Shown here piece by piece: positions 14,501 to 28,174 of a stretch of DNA of 64,000 bases. The position numbers and the translations under genes are program-made. The notes below the pieces were generated by a model. The model had not been told where the DNA came from. It ran no database searches and worked only from the letters and a program-made list of their open reading frames with translations. Origin of the DNA: Acanthornis magna (taxonomy: Eukaryota; Chordata; Aves; Passeriformes; Acanthizidae); NCBI GenBank assembly GCA_036785705.1, contig JAWUZG010000056.1, forward strand, positions 7,875,001 through 7,939,000, read 5' to 3'. Within the stretch, counting starts at the first letter, position 1. Each line of letters begins with the position of its first letter.

Positions 14501-16178
14501 TACTGAGAAATACTAAGAAAGAGTGGTAGGAAAACAGCTCTTGCAGGTGGAAGGACCTTATCTGTAAGAACTGGATCAGGCAGTATCTTTGTCCCATTCC
14601 AAAAAGCCTGGTAGGAGTGTGTTTGCGGGGCTAGGTCTGAGTATGGCACATGTCAGAAATTAAGTTTATTCAATGTATATGCACAGGCTCTTCCTTTCAA
14701 TATAATAGTCTGCCCTTCCCAGCACTGGCTGGTGCTATGTCTTCTATGTTGTTCTGGTTTATTTTTTAGTAAAAGAGAGTTTAGCAGACTACATCATGTT
14801 TCAAAACTTAAATTCCAAAAAATACATTTTTGTTATTAAGAAAACCCTGAATCAGCAGCTCCTTGTAGGCTTATATGCAAGCTGCATGAGCAGGTTTGTG
14901 AAGGGTGTGTACATGCTGATCTTGCAGGGCTTCACATCTGAGTGTAACCCATCTCTCTCTCCCCCCCTCGCCCAGTAGTCTCAGAGAAGTGATTGTGAAT
15001 CCACAATATCAGTTAACAAACCATTGCTGTGGTTAGGGCATCGCTGCTTTATTTTTCCCACTTACCAGTCCCGTGTCAGAAATTTCCCCACATTTATTCA
15101 GCAGAATGATCTCCAAGACTTCTTCCTGCTAGGCTGTTACAGCTTTAAAATTCATAAGGTTTAAATAGTTTAGCAGGTGGTTGAGCTGCCTGCCTGATTG
15201 TGCCCAGAGAGCACAGGCAAGAGGCACGTGGTCTGTCCTGCCAGCAGTTATGGGGAGCAGTGCTTGGCAGAGGGGCAGTAAAAAGCAGCTGGGCCTGGAA
15301 AGGAGCATCAGCACATGGGAAGGGATGTGTGTGCTCAGCCTAAAGCTGGCCCTGCCCTGTGCTGGCAGACTCCTCCTCTGCCCCAGCAGAGCCTCCGCCC
15401 TGCCCAGCACAGGCTGGGGAGTCTTCTGGCCCATCTCATGGAAGCTCTGGTCCCAATCAGGAAAACCGCTCAGATCATTAATAATTCCAGTCTGTCAGTG
15501 GGCCCTGAGTGCATGTTCAAGGCTTGGCCATCTGCAGATGGAAGGGAACATGTCCAGGGAATATAGCTAAGCCATAGGACTTTGCACTGAAGCAGCTAGG
15601 GAAGGCTCTGCTCCATGCACTCCTTGGTGGGACACAGTGTCTGACAAGCAGGCAGTAACAAGCAGCTCGAGGAAATCGCTGCATCTGCTTTGTTAAGTGA
15701 GCGTGTGTCTGAGCCCTGAATCCATCCTTCAATCAAGCCTTTAACAGGCAAACTTGATCCTGAAAATTATATTTCTGAATGGGACCCAGTAAGGAATAGA
15801 TGGACATGTAGGTATGGTGTAGAGTGAAATCAAAACAAAAAAAAATCGAAGTTCTCTTAAAAGGTCCCATGGTGCTGAAAGCAATTACAATTACACCAAT
15901 CAATTATGAAACTGTAAATTGAAGTTTGAAACGGGCCAGTCTCCTTGTTTAGTTTAACTTGAAAGGTTGAATCTATCGTGAACAAAGAAAATCAACAGTA
16001 AACTGAAGAAAAATCATGGGGAAACATGGATCCAGTGTTTACATTTCCATCCCTTTCACTGGGCTATGACAAGGGAGAGAGTAGAAAAATATGTATTGTA
16101 AAATGCAATCTTATCTTGCTACTCCCTTTATAAGATTGATGAGTTATAAAAGCAATTAGCCAGAAATGTTTTAAAAAC

Positions 16179-16201
16179 TTGTCAAATACATTATTTGACA
16201 A
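16179..16201. repeat. 9-bp hairpin
   Basis: TTGTCAAAT, loop ACATT, ATTTGACAA, perfect arms in AT-rich sequence. Confidence 0.8.
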
Positions 16202-19200
16202 ATATATTAATAAATCGTGTATCTAGTAACAAACTGCATGAGCTCTGAAAACTACCTCATCATTTTAAAACAACTTGAAAATTTCATTTCATCCATTGAT
16301 GAATCACCTGCCCACATTAGCAATAAACTGGCACAAGCAAGACAGAAACATTTTTATCCTTCAAATCATATGAAGTGCATTTCAGGACACTTACACTTTG
16401 CTAAATTTAAGCAAAGGCAAAGAAAGGCATACGAGTATGTGGTTTGAGATAGTGGAGGCACACCCATGGGTTTGGGGCAACTGTGCAAGCTCCCACTCTG
16501 ATTTCTCTGCAGGGATTCTCCTCTGCACAGGGAGTGGTGGAGGTTCACAGCTGAATCTCTCTCAAACAATCCCCAGCTCACCTGCAGTTTGTGAACTCAA
16601 AAGCCCCCCTCAGTCCTTTAGACACCCAGAAAAAGAAATTCTTACAGGTCAAACTTTACATTCTTATCAGCAATTTCAATCTCAAGCAGTCAGGTGGCTC
16701 CATGCAGAGAGCTCATGCAAAGCACCTGTGTCACCTCCAGTGACCCAAATGTATCTCCTTTAGGAAAGGGCCCCTCCTCCCATCCAGGTGCCACATCTTG
16801 AGGTTGAGAAGCTCATTGCCCTTTCATTCCCTTTCCTCCCTCAGGCTCTGGCCTTGTCAACAGCTGAATCTGATACAAGTGAGAAGAACTGTAAAGTCCA
16901 TATTTATTTAACTGTTTGTGTAATTGTGAAAGTGCTTGTCCTGCATGTTCAGCTGGCAGTGGCTTTCCGACCTGGTGGATGCTTCATCTGGCAACTGGGT
17001 TTTGCCTCGTACCCTGTTTGTGATGCATGGTCACTTAACTGGGTTGAAATTAAATGAATTGAGCCAATCCATCTCTCCAAGGTTATGGACTCCTGTCTGT
17101 ATGCTGGACTGTAGTTGCTTCGCACTGCCAGGGGATGTAAATCGTGTGCTTGGTTTGGTGCCTGTGCAGCCTGTACTGAACTCCTGCTGCAGCTTCTCAG
17201 GGAGTTCCTAAACTGTGGCCAAACCCAGCTTCACCAGGTACTTCTGCAAAAGAACAGTTAAATTCTCAGTTCTTTGAAGTCTAAAATATAATCTTTCATG
17301 ATGCATCTTTGAATCGTGATCAGTTCACGCTGCTCCTACTATCCATTATCAGTAAGCTAATCATACTGTTGTGCTTTTTTTCTGCCATGTACTCACTGAC
17401 ATTTGCAGGTGAGATGGCTGCAAATATGATGTCTTGGTGAGGGAGAAACAGTTCAGAGGGATACAGTGGTTATCACAAAAGTTTCATCTGGAAAAGATTT
17501 GGATCTAGTAAGAAGGGAAAGAGAAGAAGAAAAAAAGAAAAGGTCCTTCATTCAAAATTAAATACCCAAATGCATGGCTTTTGGTGAAGAGATGAGTGGG
17601 AACCCACTACTTAGTTTCTCAGAAGCTTCTGCAAAATAGAATTGTGCCTGCTGGATCATTTTTTCCATTTCAGAGACAGAATTTCAGGTCTTAGCTGAAA
17701 AAGGAATGCAAGTCTTCACATCTTGAAGTCAAGGTACACACTCTCTTGTTTTTTCCTGAGCATTGTTCCAGCTCATCTCTATTCATTCACAAGAAGCCAT
17801 ACCACATATTAATAGACAACTTGGCCTTGGAATTTATTTTGGAAATTTTGTTATTGCCTCATAAACACAGAGCTCCCTTCAATTGTCATCAAAATACATC
17901 ATCATAAAATTACTGAAGCAATAGAGAAAAAACCTACAGTACCGCTACACCAAATTCTGCTTCAAGTACTGTGCTGCTCTTCTGTGAAATTCATTGTCCT
18001 TGCAGGGATCTAACAGCTTTGCCATATTCTTTCACTGATATGGGTAGTCCAAAAGAAGCAATCATACCTTTGGCAAAAGTTGATTTAATTTCCATGGGAT
18101 TGTGGGCTCCAATCTAGTAGGACCATCTTAAGTCTTTTTATATGCAGCCAGCACTAACTGCTGTTCTTTGCTACTTTTCACCTCAGATAGACATTTATGG
18201 CTGAGCAAAGTGGCTGTAATTTATATCTGAGCAAAGCAGGGCTCTTGATTTGGAGCACTTTCCATGGGTGTAAATGACAAGCCCAAGGCAGCAGCAAATC
18301 CAGCCCAGGAGATACACTTAGTCCTTTCCAGGGAGCTGGGGAAATGAGACTTTGATTATTGTGATCTGCACTGGGTAGATGTTGCAGGCTGTGTGACACT
18401 TTGCAGGAGAGGAGAATTTTGGTTTTGCTGTGCCATGCAGTGCCTCATTTCCCACACTTGGTGTGCGACAGGGAGCACCAGGCAGGGATCCCTGTGCCCG
18501 CCCCACGTGGGAGCCTTTCCGTGAGACTTCTGCACCTCACTTGGAGAGGGTTTTGGGAACCTCCCAGATGTGCAGACACAGATGATGTTATGGTATGAGC
18601 ACTGCGATTCTTGGTAAATAAACTCTTGGGAAATGGCAGTACCCAATTAAATGGCAATAAAGATTTTGTTGTTTCAGTTTTATGCATGTTTTAAGACAAA
18701 ATCTGTGATGAACTGCATTGTGTATGCTTGCACCAAAATGAAGAGGGTAGCATGGCATATAAATCAGTTTAGCATTAGACTGGTATCTTTTTTAAATCAT
18801 AACTCACTAACAGAGTTTTACAGCAATTTGATTACAATTTTGCTGCGTGGAGGACTCTTTTGCATCTGTTTCACAGATATCCACCTTTTAAATTTTATTT
18901 AATTTGTATTGATTTTTCCTGCACTTTCATAAGCAGGCATCACACATCTGAGCACACACAAAAATGATTACTTAAGTGATGATTTAAAAATAATGGATGT
19001 ACATTAGCACATGAATGATTAATTCCTTTTTGTGAGTACAAGCACCCAGGCTATGGCTGAGTAAAATATTGATGGTACAAAGGAAATGAGCTGTTTCTTA
19101 ATTTAGTTTTGTTCTGGTAATGTGTAACTAATGTTGTTCCCTTCTAGCAGTATGCATTTAGTGACCCTTTTAAATTTTAATACCTAGTGATAGCTAAACT

Positions 19201-22200
19201 AATAGTTTCATGGGACATATAAGATGAGATTTTGAAAAGATGCAGATAGAGTTTACATGCATTAATTTGAGACTCTGTAACACATATTGCACAAATAGGT
19301 ACTTCTAGAAGAACCTAGACAAGGTCTCCACACACAGGCTGGCATTTCACTAGAAAGCTGAGGCTTTTTTGGTACGAGACACATTGAAAGGTAGAGACTT
19401 CATTGTCATATTAGTCTCACGAGGCCGTGGCATATGAATCCCAGTTCATCAAGGTCTGATGCTCTTGTGAGGCACTTGAGAGTGTGGGGGTTTCTGACAT
19501 TAGAACAGAATGAGGCTGCAGGACTGCTCTTACCATCTGACACCTGGGCATGTGTTTACTCGAAATGTTGGGGAACTTGAGCACTGAGATTAACCTCTAT
19601 GGACTCCTGCAGCTCCACTCAGAGGTACCTATATTCTGGTTTCTCACCGTTCCACAGCTGTTGAGGTGTTTCTGGAAGTTTTTGCCTCAACTACAGCACC
19701 CTGAGGTGTTTTCCCACCTATTTGCTACTAAATGCCTCAGTGGGGAGAAAGACACTGAAAGCCAAGCACTGCTCTCGTGGTCCTGCCCACGCCTTCATTG
19801 CAGAGCATGGCAGGCCAGGCTCACCCAATCCCAAACTCAAATCTGGTGCCAGTGGAACAGAGCAGGATGGGCTGAAAACCAAACAGAAATGTTTTAAATA
19901 CGGCATAGATGTATCTGGGCAGCAATGTATGTAAGGACACAGGTTGAGGTAGAGCACAGCTCCAGGCTTTGACACCCTCAGATGGGAATACAACCTTGTT
20001 ACTCAAGGTTGATATACAGACTGGATCGCTGGCGCTGCCTACCCCCTGCCCATCTGCTGGAATGGCACTTTGCCCACAGCATGGTGACATGCCAGGTTTC
20101 ATTTGAAGTAGGTGTCTTCTAACAATGGGTTTAGAAAGCAGCCTGTTGAAGACAGCAACTGACACTTCTTTCTTCAATAGGCTATTTTTGGAGTGGGAAC
20201 ACTTGCTGGCAGCAAGTGCAAAGGGCCTAAATCAGTTTCTGCTAGTCAGCTGCAAAAAAAAAAAATCTCATTTGCTACAGTAACAGAAGGTTTGGGCTAA
20301 AAAGTAAAGCGATTGCTTGCATTTGCTCTTGCTGGCCTCACATGGGAGTGTTTATTGTGGATACTTAATCCCACTTTACCAAACTGCATGGCAATTTGCA
20401 GGGAGAAGGGAAAAGGAGGAAGAGGAACAGTGTATTGCTTTTGAGACAAGAAAGGGTGCTGCTTTGTTTAATTTTAAACCATGATCCTTTGATATTTTCC
20501 ACTGCTGCAATGGATATTATATGGTAATCCTGCCAGGACATTTTATATGTGAGGAAGAGTTTGAGGGTTGGCTCCCCAGGATGACATTTGAAAAGTATAG
20601 TTCATTTTTTTTTTCTTTTGGCAACTGAGAGAAAAGAGGGATCTTCGCTCAGTCCCAACAAAAAATCAACAGGCTTTCTGTCATCAGGTCTGTTTGAAGA
20701 TCCTAGGGAAAAACACAGACTTAGTCACTGTCAAAAGTTCACGCAGGGGTGTAGATCAGAGAGCAAGTTAACACATGCAGCTCTCCCGAGTGGCGTTCTG
20801 GACACAGGACGCCTGAACCGTGGGCAGGGTGTAAAACCACATGGCTTTAAGAGCAGCCCAGATGGCCAGCAACCCCAGGAACACATGCACACGTGCTATC
20901 CTGATCCTTCTAGGAAGGATTTGAATCTAAATTGTCAGCCTGACATCAGTGCCATGACATTACTGATGGGCAGGAGTGATAGATGATCCACCTTGCAGAG
21001 AGCTCCTCGCTTGGGTCTGTAGTAAGAAGTCATATGACCTAACATCCCTCTTCTGACATGTCCAGAGCTCATCTGAGCTTGAGTTCTGGCAATGCGATGC
21101 AATGGCAGCTCAACCACAGCCCTGATCTGCTCTCGAAATCACCAGCTCAGTCAGCTGGCTGAGCAGTGGACAGTCTGCTTTCTCCCTGCTCTGCCTTTGC
21201 TGTCCCCCCTCCTTCCCCTGGCGGTGCGCTCGGGGCCCGGGGCAGTGCAGGGGGCTGGCCAGGTGGCAGGGAGCCTGCTAAGCCTGTGCTTTATGCAGCT
21301 GCTCTCCACATATGGAGAGTGCTTCTGTATGGACTGGCTACAGAGGAGGTGGAGACCTTTCCCTCCCTCTCTGGTTTGGTGCTGAGCTCCTGGCCTGGTG
21401 CACATCCATGAGTAATAATGGCAGGGAGAGAAATGACCAACTAGGCATTCTCTGCCAGCATGTGAAGTACATATGCACAAAAGAAACAATCACTGAGATT
21501 CTTCTGAATGTGGGAAGCTATTCAGGCAGCATCTGAAGTACTCAGATAAAATGTCCAAGTCTGAAACAGCTTTTGATAAGAAAGCTGAGAATAACCTGTA
21601 GTTATCTTTGACTACTGGACAGTAGAGACTTTATTATAAAATTATTTATTTGCTATAACACAGCTGCTAAAATCCTGGCACCTTGTTATGCAGCTAATTT
21701 TTTAAAAAAGTCAAATCTATAAAAAGAGCTGGAAAACTTTGACTGGAACCACAAATACTGTTTCTCCCATTGCTTCCCAAGTAGTAAACTGCTTTTCATG
21801 CCCTCCTCTTCCCCACAAAGACACAGAAGAGAGGAGATCTGTAGCTAACAGCGACAGCAGCTACAACTGCATCACTCCAAGCAGCAGAGGGAACAGAGTG
21901 CCTGCAGCAGTCTCTGTGATTTGCCAAGAATGGAGATGTCATGGCTTACTCTTTTTTCCAGCCTATGTCAGATAATAGTGTTGGCATTCCTACCTGAGCC
22001 TGTTTTTCCACGTCAAGCACCATCCAGAGCATTTAGTTATAACTTGATTATTACTGCTTGTTGCTTTGTTTATGTTTTTGCAATGTTAATTCTTCCAGTG
22101 TGTGATGCAAACAGGAGATTTTGTGGGATAGAATAGGTGCCACTGCTAATTTATATTGCCTTGGATCCAAAGTGCTTTCTACACTTTTGACCCCAAACAC

Positions 22201-24900
22201 CCCCCTCTCCTAGACCAAGCCTCCTCCCTTGACAGCTCCTTTGCATGATGGTTTCCTGCATGAGTTGTCACAGACAATGGTATTTCCCCAGACTCCGTGG
22301 AGCTTTGCATCACTCAAGATTAGTGGGCTGACATGCACAGTCATACAAGCAGCTGGCACACTGTGATCAGTGAGACAATGTGCGGGTGAAATGGGCCACC
22401 TATCTCACTGTCACCTACTGTCACCTCAAAGGTGAAAATGTGTCATCTTGCACCCTCTAAAGAAAAGTAGTAGGATGTGTCCCTGGATCAGTGGCTTCCG
22501 GGCAGGGTGCACATTTCAAATGTTGATGGGGGGGAGGAGCAGTGGTAATTCCAAAGGATCAAACTGCACTCATTTCTGCCTCTTAATTTTGATCACTTGG
22601 TATATAGACAATAGTAATTGTGTGTGCTTACCTTCCACAAGTGGAAATTTTTCTTCTGCACTAACGTGCAAAGCACAGAACAGAGGAAAGAAAACATTTC
22701 ATGAATGGCTCTGTTGCAGCTACTCAACAGAAAGGATTTTGCAGCCCACCGCCAGCACACAAGAAGGAACACTGAGGTACATCAAAGCCAGAAGTCATTT
22801 TTTTCAAACAAACAGTAATGTTAGATAAGGCTATAAGTGTCGAAAAACTAATTAAAGGTAATCACCTATGCCTCAAGAGCAAAATATCCGAGGCTGAAGT
22901 CAGATACTGAGATGTCAAGGGGCACACACTCAACAGAAACTCAAGGTAATATGCCAAAGGCAGCAACTCCTGTCATTACTGATTGTGTGTGGGCTATGGA
23001 CGTTTTGTGTGTGTCACAGAGCAAAAGTAAATAGTTTGATCATCTTTCTTCCAACCTAGGATGAGAGTCTACTCCCTTGCTGGATAGGAATGCCATGTGG
23101 TAAGGCTTTATTTTTTAGAATTCATGCAGATACAAATTTGTAAGCAGTTTGTTTACCTTTCTATTCTTAGTAATTACTGGTATTAACTATTTTCTAAGCA
23201 CCCTCCCTACATCAGCCATGAATAATGTCTGTCTGATCCTTTACAACTGTTTCACTGTCACCCAAATGAGGCAGGATTTTGGCTCCTGAGTCAGTGTTAG
23301 GCTGGACAGCTGCTTAGCTGTGACAGCCCAAGGAGCTACCTCAGGCTTGCCCAAGGGGGATTCAGACTGTACTACATTACATTCTTAGAGACTAATTTAA
23401 GGCCTTAATCCATGGAGTTATATTTGGTGGGACAGTGAAGGAGCAAGGTTTATGTGTGTCTGTGTGAGTCTGCACATGCACACATGTCCAATTACTTGTT
23501 TTCTGTAATACTGAAACCTCCTTGACTGTAAAATGTCATCAGCTGCTACCTGTGCACTCACCTTTGTGTAGGACGTGATTGTTTCTGTACGAAGTCAAGC
23601 TGATTCATGTTGGATTTTATGGACTCTGGAATGAGTAACATGATACAGATCTATAGATAAACTAATCTGCTGGTATTTATAACCAGTGAGCAATTGCTTC
23701 ACCCCTTTGCAAGTTTTGAGATGTGACAGTTACAGTAGAAAGCAGCTTTACTGTAGCTCTGAGCTGTTTGAGAACATGTACGGTTGGCTAAATTTCTAAG
23801 GGAATATTTTATTTACCTTAAAGAAAACATCAGTCATGTCTTTGGTCATTCTTATTGATAGGGAGCAATTCTTCTTCTTCTTGGTCAAGTCATAAAACAC
23901 TTAGAATTCTGAGCCCAGTGAAGTAGGCAGATAAAATCATCTGCTCTCATCCTACATTATCTTGCAATCTACACATAAAAAAACAGTGAAATGATAGAAT
24001 GTTTTCAGGCCTGTTCCTGTTCTGAAGGTCAATGGGTCTCCACAGGACAATGGGGACTCGTCACACAGAATCAATTACAGGATTAGGTAATCCCCTAAAA
24101 TGGGACTGAAAAGTGATTTTGTGAAACAGAAGTTGCTATTCATAATATATAAATAGATAACATTAAGTGTCTTGTCATCTTGTGATTATATGCCATGAAC
24201 ACTGATTTGTTACTAACACATCTTTTCATCTGTCTATGCCTGGAAAAGGCAGCACATTTTACTACTAGTGAGGAAAAGTGTAGGTAAACACTGTGGATGG
24301 TGAATCTGTACTGAGTAGCAGTATGACAAATGAAATTTTGGAAATTAAAATTGTAGGCTCTGAGGAAGATCACCTATTAATCTTGGAAGTGTGCCATTAA
24401 ATCTAATTACAGTATTTTGTTGATATTACCTTAGATGTTTTGAATTAATTCCCCATCAAAAGATGGGTGCTGTAATATACCAAACTGAAAAGCTAATAAC
24501 TGTACAGAAAACGGAGGGTTTTTTGCTTTCAATCATTCCTGTAGACATTTAAAGTGCTGAGGGGAGTGAGCAACACCTGCTGCTCTATACCTGGACCCAA
24601 AGGGCACCAGGGCAGTGCCTTCAGGTTGGCTTTGCTGGTGCCAGCTCTCTGCCCTGTACAGCTGTCCCTCACTCGGATTATTTAGCAAGATTATTCTTTT
24701 GCAAGAGCTAGGAATTAATCATGTTTTACTATTGCAAAGATCTTTGCAGCAAAGTGCCATGGCCAGAACCATTGGCCTGAAAGAGTTGGTTTTTCAAAGT
24801 TAAGCCTGATGGGGAGCTTACAGGCAGGAAAGACCAGTTTTACAGGACTGTGCCCAGTTACATTTATTGCTCGAATCCCTTTTATTAGCTTTGACATACA

Positions 24901-24954
24901 GTCATCCAGATTTCACTCTAGGCACATGTCATCTAGATTTCACTCTAGGCACAT
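24901..24954. repeat. 27-base tandem duplication (two copies)
   Basis: The unit runs 24,901-24,927 and again 24,928-24,954, starting GTCATC and ending GGCACAT. The copies differ at one base (C/T at unit position 7). The high identity suggests a recent replication slip. Confidence 0.95.
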
Positions 24955-25637
24955 TTCAAGTTGTAGAATACACAGGACAACACATTGCAAACGTTGTGTC
25001 CATGTCTCTTCTGTCTTTGCTGACTCGGGTTCTCTCTGCCAGCCCCACAGCCTCAGCAAAGGAGGAATTTCTGACTTCCACTGCCTCAGGTTCATTTGCG
25101 CAGAATCCTGCAGGATCCCTGCTGGCTGGCCCATGCAGTATACTGACAAAGCTTAAAAAAAATATTTGTTTTCCAATTATTTTTATTCATTATTGGCACA
25201 TCTGCTCTGCCTCCCCGGAGTATAGATGGGGGAATGAATTGGAGAGTCAGTGTATTGAATTTCAGCCGGGCCTTTGCCTGAGAGCAGCTATTAAATTTAT
25301 CACTTAAATATTCAATATAGAGATAGTTCTGTGGGCTTCTCAAGGCAAACTGATGTCAGATGATGGTGGGTGGTCATGAATACCAGTGTGGACCCATTTT
25401 TTACGCCAGCCAGAAAGCTAAATGACAGGAATGAAAGCACATGCACATGCTGATCCTTCCTACACAGAGACAGGACAAAGTTGCCAAAGTTGGGGTGCAC
25501 AGCCCAGCATCAGCATTAGCAAAAAATTATCACTACACCTTCAAGTGACAGGCATACAGCCTGAGATTTGTGCACATCCCTCTAAATGAGGAGGCAGATT
25601 AGAACAGTATAAAAAAGAGAACAATGATGTTGCTAAT

Positions 25638-25687
25638 GATTGGACTCGATGATCTTAAAGATCTTTTCTAACCTAAATGATTCTATG
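25638..25687 (+). mobile_element. CR1 LINE 3'-end fragment
   Basis: GATTGGACTCGATGATCTTA, then AAGATCTTTTCTAACCTAAA and TGATTCTATG, match the diagnostic avian CR1 3' tail (GGTTGGACTAGATGATC...TTCCAACC...ATTCTATG) with several substitutions. Only the terminal 50 or so bases are clear; upstream sequence has decayed or the copy is 5'-truncated, as most CR1 copies are. No open reading frame remains. Confidence 0.85.
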
Positions 25688-28144
25688 TTAAAGTGAATTT
25701 TTGACAGTCAAAAATACTTTAAGCGCAGCTCTCAATACAGTAGCTAAGAAGATGCTATAAAAAAGTGTTGGAACTGTTTTCTGTCCTCCCCATATTTTAC
25801 AAAATGGTAACTGCTTAAAAGCACCTCCTATAATTTTCTGACAGCTCAAGGGTGAAAAGAGGGGTTTCCCATCATTTGGAAAATATGAGAAAATTATTTT
25901 CTGTCCTTTAACCATTATAAAGAACTATGCTCATGTGATACCTTGTATACTATTTACAGGGACAAATTTATGATATCTTTTCTTAAATTTACCCTTCTTA
26001 AAATAATACTTGAGTTATAACCAATTATTTGTCTGTATCAACACAGCACAGGCTTGTTATGTTAGCAATTTGCTATTTTTAGCCAATTGGTATAAATCAT
26101 GAGCGACAATGTTCTGAAATGTCTCACTTCTGACTTGCGTTGATACTGCTACAAGCTCAGGACTTGAAGAAGGAAAATGGTTGGCTCAGCTTTATTGCTT
26201 TGCCAGCCAAACACGGGGATTTTCACCTGTATTCCCCCAGGCAACAAGGTTTAGGGTGATTGAACAGGGATATGATTTAAAGGCACTCCAGGCAGATTAA
26301 AAACCCATCTTCTCAGGATTTAAACTGTGGGGAATGGGGGTGAATGAGTGGCTACAGGGTGGGCAATACCTACAGTAAGGGTTCATGGAGATGGGATGCC
26401 AAATCCAGGAATGGTCGGCGTCCCTCTAACAGAGGTGAGCATTAGGAAATACATAATTCTGCATTGTGCAGGCTAACCCTGGAACACCGTAATGATCTAT
26501 CAGTTTCAGCTTATGTGGCTTTAACGCTGTTCTGGTGATGAGCTGTGAGGCATTACAGCTTGATCTTCCTATTTTCTGCATTTATGTTCTTAAAAGTCCA
26601 AAGGAGAGAATTCTTCACCAATCGATAGAGATAAAAAGCCTGTTTTTCTTGGAAATTGTTCTACATTTATTCACGTATTATACATGCCTGCCCTGCCCTG
26701 TGCAATGGCTCCCCAGATATTGAGAAGACAAGAAGACACATAAAACCAGAGCTGTATGAAAATAACTTTTCTAGGTTGTTAATACGAACTAATATTATCA
26801 GGCAGACAAATGTTTACCCCTTCTGTGGGAGCATTACTCATTGAATAGCACCTTAAATTGTCCAACTAATTTTATGCACTCATAATAAATAAATTCTATT
26901 CTCTTTTATTATCCAACTTAATTACAGTCAAGGTAAGTCATAACATCGCACTTTGCAATTTAGATTTAAGGACAGTGAATATAAAAACTGCATGTCTACT
27001 TCATCAGGAATTATGTATCGATCCATATTAAATTACCTAGCAGTTCCTCTATGCAATGCCTTGCAGTAGGCAGATGTCTGTGTGCACTGGCAAAAAAGAG
27101 AAGGGAGGAAGAAAATATTTAGCTAAAATAAAATGACTCTTAGGATATAACATCATCACTTCTTGGCACTGCTGTGATTTGACCATCCCCCTGTAACTGA
27201 CATTTGCTGTTTTTATTGGAAATGACACAGCTTAAATGAACATGTCCTCAAAATATAAGGTTGATATTTCATTCAGAAACCATTGTGTCTGTGCGTTCGC
27301 ATGCTGAGTCACTGATGGAGCTCTGGCTTGGCCAGGGGTAAACCATCAATGCCATTTCCCTCAGCACTTGCTGTTTCCTAGGGTTGTGCCATTTGAGCTA
27401 CCTTTCCTGAGCTACCATGCTGTGAAGGTGGTTTCCCAAACTTGCAAACTGCCCTGCACTGTGTGCACTTGCACTTCCTTACCAAATCACTGTGTGGCTG
27501 AAGTGGTGATTTTAATCAACACACCTACTTGCTACTTGCTGAAATCAGTTCAGCTTTGGTTATAAATGCAGTGGAGGCATTCAAGCAGAACGAAATGTCT
27601 GGTTTAAACACATTATTTTAGTATTATCCATATTTTAATAAAAAACTCGGTACGTTGTTCTAACAGAGGGTGGTTCTATTATCAGTATGTAAATTTTTAA
27701 TATGTTGCTTACATTTTCAAATTCATGAACAAGTGTTGCTCAAGTCTGTAAAACACTTAGAGGGTGAAAAGTCCTTTAGACAGTAGGGATAACCCTGCCC
27801 ATGAGAGGGTGGGTTAGTGCTCCCGTTACCACCTCGGACACAGGGATGGTCTCATTGAAGCCAAAGCAGGTCCTCAAGCGTTCCTGGCTCTTGGGCTGAC
27901 ACTCGCTCCATTTTATTCTGCCTCTGTACTTTCAGATTCTACTGATGTGTTTCTTTTGCAAATCAATCATTCTAGGGGTAATTAACATTTAAAAGCCAGG
28001 TTTCTTTTAATTCCATTAGTATATTTGTGACAAGACTGTGTTGGCAGAATCCAAAGGTTAAGAGTTACAATGAAGAACAAGTTTTAGGATAAATGGAAGT
28101 TAAGGCCTAAAATAGCCTGACAATACCCCATTAATCTGCACGCT

Positions 28145-28174
28145 ATTGACACAATAGTGGTCTGTTGTGTCAAT
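28145..28174. repeat. 10-bp inverted repeat with 10-base spacer
   Basis: ATTGACACAA and TTGTGTCAAT are perfect reverse complements separated by ten bases, one helical turn. That spacing would suit a dimeric binding site. Confidence 0.85.

Noticed and set aside
20588..20986. 132-codon plus-strand frame
   Set aside because: It has no recognisable domain or splice support, and length and composition fit chance.
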